Positions 8,235 through 11,564 of a stretch of DNA of 11,564 nt are shown piece after piece. Below the pieces are notes generated by a model, which searched no databases, had not been told where the DNA came from, and was given only the letters and a program-made list of their open reading frames with translations. The translations under genes and the position numbers were made by a program. The DNA is from Spirochaetota bacterium (lineage in GTDB: Bacteria > Spirochaetota > Brevinematia > DTOW01): contig JAPYWX010000040.1 of NCBI GenBank assembly GCA_028276145.1, forward strand, positions 1 to 11,564, in the 5' to 3' direction. How positions within the stretch are numbered: position 1 is the first letter of the stretch; each line of letters begins with the position of its first letter.

Positions 8235-9099
8235 AGTGTAATTGTGAGAAGAGGTTTTTAAGTTTGACATAATACAGCTCAGAAGTTGAGAAGGTAGAAA
8301 AAGATATTCTATTTTCCAAGCAACTGCGAGTTATCGTTTCTAGAAAATCAGAAAATTTCCTTAGGTATTTCTGCCTAATAGAGTTAGTTGATGAAACTAC
8401 CTTCAGGTCATTACTCTCAGGATCAAAAAGCTCAAGCAAATTTTCATCAAAAAATTTTATTTCTTCTTCAGAAAGAACCTGAAAAAAAACTACACTACTA
8501 CTAGGAAACAGATACCTCAAATTAACTATATCCTTCCTACCCAAAAAAAGCAAATCAGAAACAACAAGAATATTAACTCTCTTCCTTACGTTAGTCGCTA
8601 ATTCCATCCAAACATTCTTGAAGTTAGTCATACCACTACACTTTGTAGTGGATAGAAAATCTTGAAATTTCAAAAAGTTCTTATTAGAAACTCTGTAAAT
8701 TCTATCTAGTTCATCACTGAAAAGAGAAAAAAGTACATTATACCCCTCTGAAATAAGTTTATACATAACCACGCTCACAAGGTATTTAGAATACTCTAAC
8801 TTTGTTTTCTCCTTACCACCTGACATTGACTTTGAATTATCCAGAAGCACTACAACATCTTTAGAAACTTCACTTGAGAAAACTTTCGTAAAAAGCCTGC
8901 CCGTCCTCGCAAAAATCTTCCAGTTGATATTCTTTATTTCATCACCAATGTGATACTCCCTATGCTCAAAAAACTCATTCCCCTCACCCTTAATCATCTT
9001 AACAAAATTACCAGAATGTAGAAAAAAGAAAGTCTCAAAAATACCTGATACCCTTACATCCTTCAATACCCTAATAGCTTCCATCTCTAAGTAATTCAT
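8233..9099 (-). CDS. DUF58 protein with von Willebrand A-like fold, cytoplasmic
   Basis: The 288 residues carry the DUF58 signature R47-E-Y-x-x-G-D-x-x-x-x-I-N-W-K (47-61), then AR and a KVFSSE segment. After these comes the first strand of a vWA-like domain with a MIDAS motif, DNSKS (D87, S89, S91), followed by SM and glycines. A later ILVVSD strand is also typical. No signal peptide or membrane segment is evident, and the length suits the short cytoplasmic form of the family. DUF58 proteins usually accompany MoxR AAA+ ATPases and membrane vWA proteins in chaperone-like or envelope-stress modules; here the partner is instead a receptor-like membrane protein. The ATG lies 2 bases after that gene's stop (TAATTATG), so coupling is likely; the nearest AAGG is 11 bases upstream. 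A second in-frame ATG at codon 6 is possible. The end overlaps palindrome array B. Confidence 0.88.
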   Translation of the reverse strand: MNYLEMEAIRVLKDVRVSGIFETFFFLHSGNFVKMIKGEGNEFFEHREYHIGDEIKNINWKIFARTGRLFTKVFSSEVSKDVVVLLDNSKSMSGGKEKTKLEYSKYLVSVVMYKLISEGYNVLFSLFSDELDRIYRVSNKNFLKFQDFLSTTKCSGMTNFKNVWMELATNVRKRVNILVVSDLLFLGRKDIVNLRYLFPSSSVVFFQVLSEEEIKFFDENLLELFDPESNDLKVVSSTNSIRQKYLRKFSDFLETITRSCLENRISFSTFSTSELYYVKLKNLFSQLH

Positions 9100-9101
9100 A
9101 A

Positions 9102-10838
9102 TTACTTGTACCTTCTCAAGCTCTCTAAAACCCTAACAAAAGCATCCTTAATTTCAATAAGCGAAGAATAAGTAGTATCTAAAACATCTAGAATAGGTTT
9201 CACCTGCTCTTCTAAGTTAACCAACTCAAGAAGTGATTTTATGTTACTCTCTAAAGAATAGTAAACACTGTTCATATTCGCTGCTACCTTTTCTATCTCA
9301 CTAAGTATTCCAGAAATAGAAGAGATGACATTATAGTTATGTATTATGTTATCAATAACCTTCTCCTTATCACTAATGAGTGACTTAACCGTGTCTGAAA
9401 CATTTTGCATATCATTAAATAGTTCACCAACCATTGAATAAAAAGAATCTATCCTTTTTAAAGTTTGGGATATATCATTCCTCACTTCATCTATGAAGAT
9501 ACTAGAGTTGAGAACTAAATCTTGTAAGTTCTTAGATGTGTCTATGATTTTTTTTGATATCTGGAAAAGAGCTTCGGAAGAAGACAACCTAGAAAACTCA
9601 ACAGTAGCATTTATACCAATATTTTTAAGATTCAAAGCAATTCTCCTAAGAGAATCTATTATCTCTGACAATTTCTCATATTGCTTTTTCAAAGCATCTG
9701 AAATGGTTTTAGAAAATACATTACTCTCCCTCAAGTAAGAAATTACAGTTCTACTAATCTGGTCATAATCCTCTGAAGCTTTTGATATAATCTCGTACAA
9801 AGTTTCGATCGGCTCAAATAAATTTTGTGACTTACTCCTAAAATCCTCAAACATTTCCTTTATATCGTAAGTATACTTCTGTAGTACTGAAAATGTTCTT
9901 GATAGGTTACTAATATTCTGCTCCATACTACTCCTATCCAAATTGGATAGTTCAGAAATTAAATTTTCAATCGCAATTTTCACCTCATATATTGAATAAG
10001 AGTTTGTCTCTATAACCTCAACTATAGTCACTAACTGGTTCTCTACTGCTGATATAGCCTCATTCAAAGATTTACCCTTGTCAATAACCAAATTTGTAGC
10101 ATCCTGTAGAAATAGGCATTCCTTACTTCTCTCATCAACAATATCTACCTTCTCGGTCTTGCCTTCTTTAACAAAAGATAGCATTGACTTAGAGAGAGTA
10201 TCTATGATTATTTTTAATCTCTCAACGTACCTTATAATAAAGAAACCAAACCCCGAAACCCAATAAATAACAGCCAGTCCAACTATAACAGTGAAATAGA
10301 TAACCATTCTTCTCATTGTATCCATAAAGGACTCAAGAAACTTTTTTGATGAGCTTCTCAGTTTGCTGAATTCTTCTTCGTTGAAAGTCGTAGATAAGTT
10401 GTTTATGTTATCATAAAGCTCATTTGCTGCGCCCTTTATTTCATCCATCAATCCAGGAACAACTCTAAAAACCTTAGTTCCAACCACAACAATAAATATT
10501 TCGCTATCATTCATTCCGAAGTTTCTCCAAACCTCCCTAATTTCTTGGTAATCCCTATCCTTAAAGTTTATAAGGTCATAGAAAACAATAAAGCCACCAA
10601 ATTTTTCTTCAACATCCTTTACTAATTTCTTACTAATTACCTCATTCGGCAAAACTCTTACATGGTAATATTCTTCAACATAAACCATAAGTAACGACGC
10701 ACCTTTAGAGAAGGCAATAAAAGAAAAAGAGAAAAAATAAATTCCTAAAGTCCAAAAAATAGTTAAAACAGCCGAAAGTATGAAAAAAACGTAATTCAAC
10801 CTCCTGAAGTTTTTAAGAGAGAAGAATATCTTCTTCAT
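9102..10838 (-). CDS. Membrane-anchored coiled-coil protein with degenerate chemoreceptor-like signalling domain
   Basis: The 578 residues show two membrane segments (about 16-43 and 178-202) enclosing an extracytoplasmic domain of about 130 residues. A long helical, coiled-coil cytoplasmic part (about 203-578) follows: the layout of a methyl-accepting chemotaxis protein. The segment starting INATVEFSR (N410) aligns without gaps to the receptor hairpin tip: N410, A411, V413, E414, R417 and F425 fall on conserved positions. The glycine-rich AGExGRGFAVVA part is lost, so normal CheA/CheW coupling is doubtful. A HAMP domain, if present after residue 203, is degenerate. Inside the extracytoplasmic domain, IREVWRNFGMNDSEIFIVVV and FRVVPG (about 100-129) resemble a TPM (Psb32-like) domain; this is a hypothesis from pattern only. 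It is followed after 2 bases by the DUF58 gene, so the two probably work together. The start ATG has no Shine-Dalgarno sequence. Confidence 0.75.
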   Translation of the reverse strand: MKKIFFSLKNFRRLNYVFFILSAVLTIFWTLGIYFFSFSFIAFSKGASLLMVYVEEYYHVRVLPNEVISKKLVKDVEEKFGGFIVFYDLINFKDRDYQEIREVWRNFGMNDSEIFIVVVGTKVFRVVPGLMDEIKGAANELYDNINNLSTTFNEEEFSKLRSSSKKFLESFMDTMRRMVIYFTVIVGLAVIYWVSGFGFFIIRYVERLKIIIDTLSKSMLSFVKEGKTEKVDIVDERSKECLFLQDATNLVIDKGKSLNEAISAVENQLVTIVEVIETNSYSIYEVKIAIENLISELSNLDRSSMEQNISNLSRTFSVLQKYTYDIKEMFEDFRSKSQNLFEPIETLYEIISKASEDYDQISRTVISYLRESNVFSKTISDALKKQYEKLSEIIDSLRRIALNLKNIGINATVEFSRLSSSEALFQISKKIIDTSKNLQDLVLNSSIFIDEVRNDISQTLKRIDSFYSMVGELFNDMQNVSDTVKSLISDKEKVIDNIIHNYNVISSISGILSEIEKVAANMNSVYYSLESNIKSLLELVNLEEQVKPILDVLDTTYSSLIEIKDAFVRVLESLRRYK

Positions 10839-10849
10839 TGATATGAATT

Positions 10850-10876
10850 ATTGTATATTCAAAACATTCGTTACAA
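10850..10876 (-). promoter_or_regulatory. Weak candidate promoter for the receptor-like/DUF58 operon
   Basis: On the minus strand, TACAAT (10850-10855) resembles a -10 box, with TTGTAA (10871-10876) 15 bases upstream as a poor -35. If used, transcription would start only a few bases before the ATG at 10838. That fits the absence of a Shine-Dalgarno sequence and would make the message nearly leaderless. The spacing is short and the DNA is A+T-rich, so this is tentative. Confidence 0.27.
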
Positions 10877-10884
10877 GTTAAAAC

Positions 10885-10933
10885 GAGAGGTTTTACCTCT
10901 GAGAGGTTCTACCTCCGAGAGGTTTTACCTCTC
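10885..10933. repeat. Array C: three tandem 16-base units with AGAGGT/ACCTCT stems
   Basis: Units start at 10885, 10901 and 10917, an exact 16-base period. Each is a G followed by a 15-base palindrome: AGAGGTTTTACCTCT at 10886-10900, AGAGGTTCTACCTCC at 10902-10916 and AGAGGTTTTACCTCT at 10918-10932. The middle copy differs in its centre and in its last base. The third copy pairs to 10917-10933 and is followed by five Ts (10934-10938), a terminator-like layout on the plus strand, although both flanking genes are on the minus strand. On the minus strand the array is followed by CGTTTTAAC, a short T-run. It sits about 50 bases upstream of the receptor-like gene, so it could separate that operon from the AEC gene's transcript. 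Confidence 0.88.
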
Positions 10934-11011
10934 TTTTTACTCCTTTAATTAAGTAAAATGGTGTGTTTAGCAAACTACTTTAAGTAGTCCCACCCGCCCA
11001 CCTTAATGCTC

Positions 11012-11034
11012 TAAGGGATGCTTCGCATCCCTTA
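11012..11034. repeat. Strong isolated hairpin with 10-base arms
   Basis: TAAGGGATGC (11012-11021), centre TTC, GCATCCCTTA (11025-11034) form a perfect inverted repeat, the longest-armed one in the window. No T-tract follows on either strand, so it is not a classical terminator. It shares the 3-base centre with the 15-base units but has longer arms and is not tandem. Confidence 0.8.
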
Positions 11035-11051
11035 ACCCTAAAAGGAAAGGA

Positions 11052-11063
11052 AGTGCTATTAAG
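11052..11063. repeat. Left half of an array B-type unit, apparently decayed
   Basis: AGTGCTATTAAG here is identical over 12 bases to the start of the array B unit at 8202-8213, but the closing GCAC arm is replaced by AACC, so no palindrome remains. It links the array B sequence family to this gap about 2.8 kb away. Confidence 0.5.
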
Positions 11064-11090
11064 AACCTTGCATGCTTGTATGTAATTTAT

Positions 11091-11122
11091 AAAAAAATAA
11101 TAGCATGAGGCAAAGCCTCATG
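11091..11122 (-). terminator. Probable intrinsic terminator of the AEC transporter gene
   Basis: Reading the minus strand past the AEC stop, a hairpin with arms CATGAGGC and GCCTCATG (11104-11122) is followed by CTATTA and seven Ts (11091-11097). The hairpin is itself part of array D. The six bases between stem and T-run are more than ideal, but the tail as a whole is T-rich. Confidence 0.45.
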
Positions 11123-11168
11123 AGGCACAGCCTCACGAAGCTGTAAACTCATGAGTTTTAAACTCATG
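11104..11168. repeat. Array D: tandem 15-base palindromes running into the AEC stop codon
   Basis: Two abutting 15-base units, TGAGGCAAAGCCTCA (11106-11120) and TGAGGCACAGCCTCA (11121-11135), differ only in the middle base; the first pairs two bases further on its outer side (11104-11122). A second pair with different sequence follows: AAACTCATGAGTTT (11145-11158) and a second AAACTCATG beginning at 11160, again a 15-base step. The inverted repeat CATGAGTTTTAAACTCATG (11150-11168) spans the complement of the AEC stop codon (11164-11166), so the last codons of the transporter are part of the palindrome. The AGGC-A-x-A-GCCT core recurs in the hairpin at 8114-8132. Confidence 0.87.
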
Positions 11169-11564
11169 GTAGAATAATATTCAGTAACTCCATAATTCCG
11201 TACAGAGTTGGCATACTGAGGAGTGTTGAAACAAAAACACTGACAGCTACGGTACGAGGAGATGAATTAAAAAAGTTTGCCAGAATGCTACAATACAGAG
11301 CTGAAGGCATACCATACTGAAGAACAAAGACCTTGAGTTCAACCCCCCTAAACCCAAGAAGGTAAGCAATAACCCCTGCTACTAAAGGAGAAACAATCAA
11401 TTTCAAGAAATTAGTAACAAGAACAAACCTAAAATTCACAAGTCCAAAATTAACCTTACCAAGCACTAAACCTAACTGTATTAGCCCCAATATTATAGCA
11501 GTATACCCTAAGCCATAAACTGGCTCCCTAACATACTCAGGTAACTTCAAGCTAAAAATACTCA
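11164..11564 (-). CDS. AEC-family (auxin efflux carrier-like) transporter, C-terminal part, 5' end beyond the window
   Basis: The reading frame stays open through the right edge; 132 residues plus the stop are visible. A TTG at 11548-11550 could be misread as a start, but the frame continues upstream (S-I-F-S), so this is a 5'-truncated piece. Four hydrophobic segments are visible: AIILGLIQLGLVLG, a second around KLIVSPLVAGVIAYLLGF, a third around QYGMPSALYCSILANFF, and a last around VFVSTLLSMPTLYGI. The SPL-then-GMPSA pattern followed by TLLSMPTL is characteristic of the C-terminal half of AEC carriers (Mem_trans family). Bacterial members export or exchange organic acids such as malate, but the substrate cannot be told here. 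The stop codon lies within palindrome array D, and a probable terminator follows. Confidence 0.86.
   Translation of the reverse strand, partial: SIFSLKLPEYVREPVYGLGYTAIILGLIQLGLVLGKVNFGLVNFRFVLVTNFLKLIVSPLVAGVIAYLLGFRGVELKVFVLQYGMPSALYCSILANFFNSSPRTVAVSVFVSTLLSMPTLYGIMELLNIILP

Larger units (their letters stand above)
10934..11103. other. Middle of the AEC/receptor-gene intergenic gap
   Basis: This is part of a 325-base gap. It holds a small palindrome CTACTTTAAGTAG (10975-10987), a strong hairpin (11012-11034), a half-copy of an array B unit (11052-11063) and the A-run that forms the AEC terminator tail on the minus strand (11091-11097). No credible gene or structured RNA was seen in the rest. 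Confidence 0.6.

Noticed and set aside
10958..10987. Nine-residue open frame upstream of the receptor-like operon gap
   Set aside because: It has no good ribosome binding site, it points away from the minus-strand genes, and its end is just the palindrome CTACTTTAAGTAG.
10839..11168. Insertion-sequence remnant or MITE
   Set aside because: No terminal inverted repeats bounding a unit, no target-site duplication and no transposase fragments; only short local palindromes.

Overview
This is an A+T-rich bacterial chromosomal window. Arginine is written mostly AGA/AGG and isoleucine very often ATA, in genes on both strands, which recalls low-GC thermophilic or anaerobic lineages such as Thermotoga-like, Caldisericum-like or deep spirochaete-like groups. 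Nothing here fixes the phylum. There are no rRNA or tRNA genes, transposases, phage genes or CRISPR arrays. All the genes look intact apart from those cut by the two window edges.

Layout. At the left edge the first 21 codons of a PcrA/UvrD-type helicase (minus strand) follow gltB after only 3 bases. gltB (68-4564, minus) encodes a full-length glutamate synthase large subunit that lacks the ferredoxin loop, so it is probably the NAD(P)H-type alpha subunit; no gltD is next to it. A 376-base divergent gap separates it from a 1045-residue SWIM/SNF2 helicase on the plus strand (4941-8078). A convergent 154-base gap follows, then a tight minus-strand pair: a membrane-anchored coiled-coil protein resembling a degenerate chemoreceptor (9102-10838) and a DUF58/vWA-like protein (8233-9099), spaced by 2 bases. 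After a 325-base gap, the C-terminal part of an AEC-family transporter (minus) runs off the right edge.

The most distinctive content is in the gaps. Every intergenic gap longer than 3 bases carries head-to-tail arrays of very short palindromes. The basic unit is about 15 bases (6-base arm, 3-base centre, 6-base arm) repeated at a 15-16 base period. The stem sequence differs between arrays but is nearly constant within each, and in one array a stem change is matched by the compensating change in the other arm. Two arrays run into the stop codons of the neighbouring minus-strand genes (DUF58 and AEC). The shared geometry with array-specific sequence suggests units generated or amplified in place, rather than one dispersed element being copied.

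How the genes fit together: gltB serves ammonia assimilation; the PcrA-like and SNF2 proteins act on DNA or nucleoprotein; the receptor-like protein and the DUF58 protein probably form a small envelope-to-cytoplasm module of unknown job. I see no obvious defence or mobile system.
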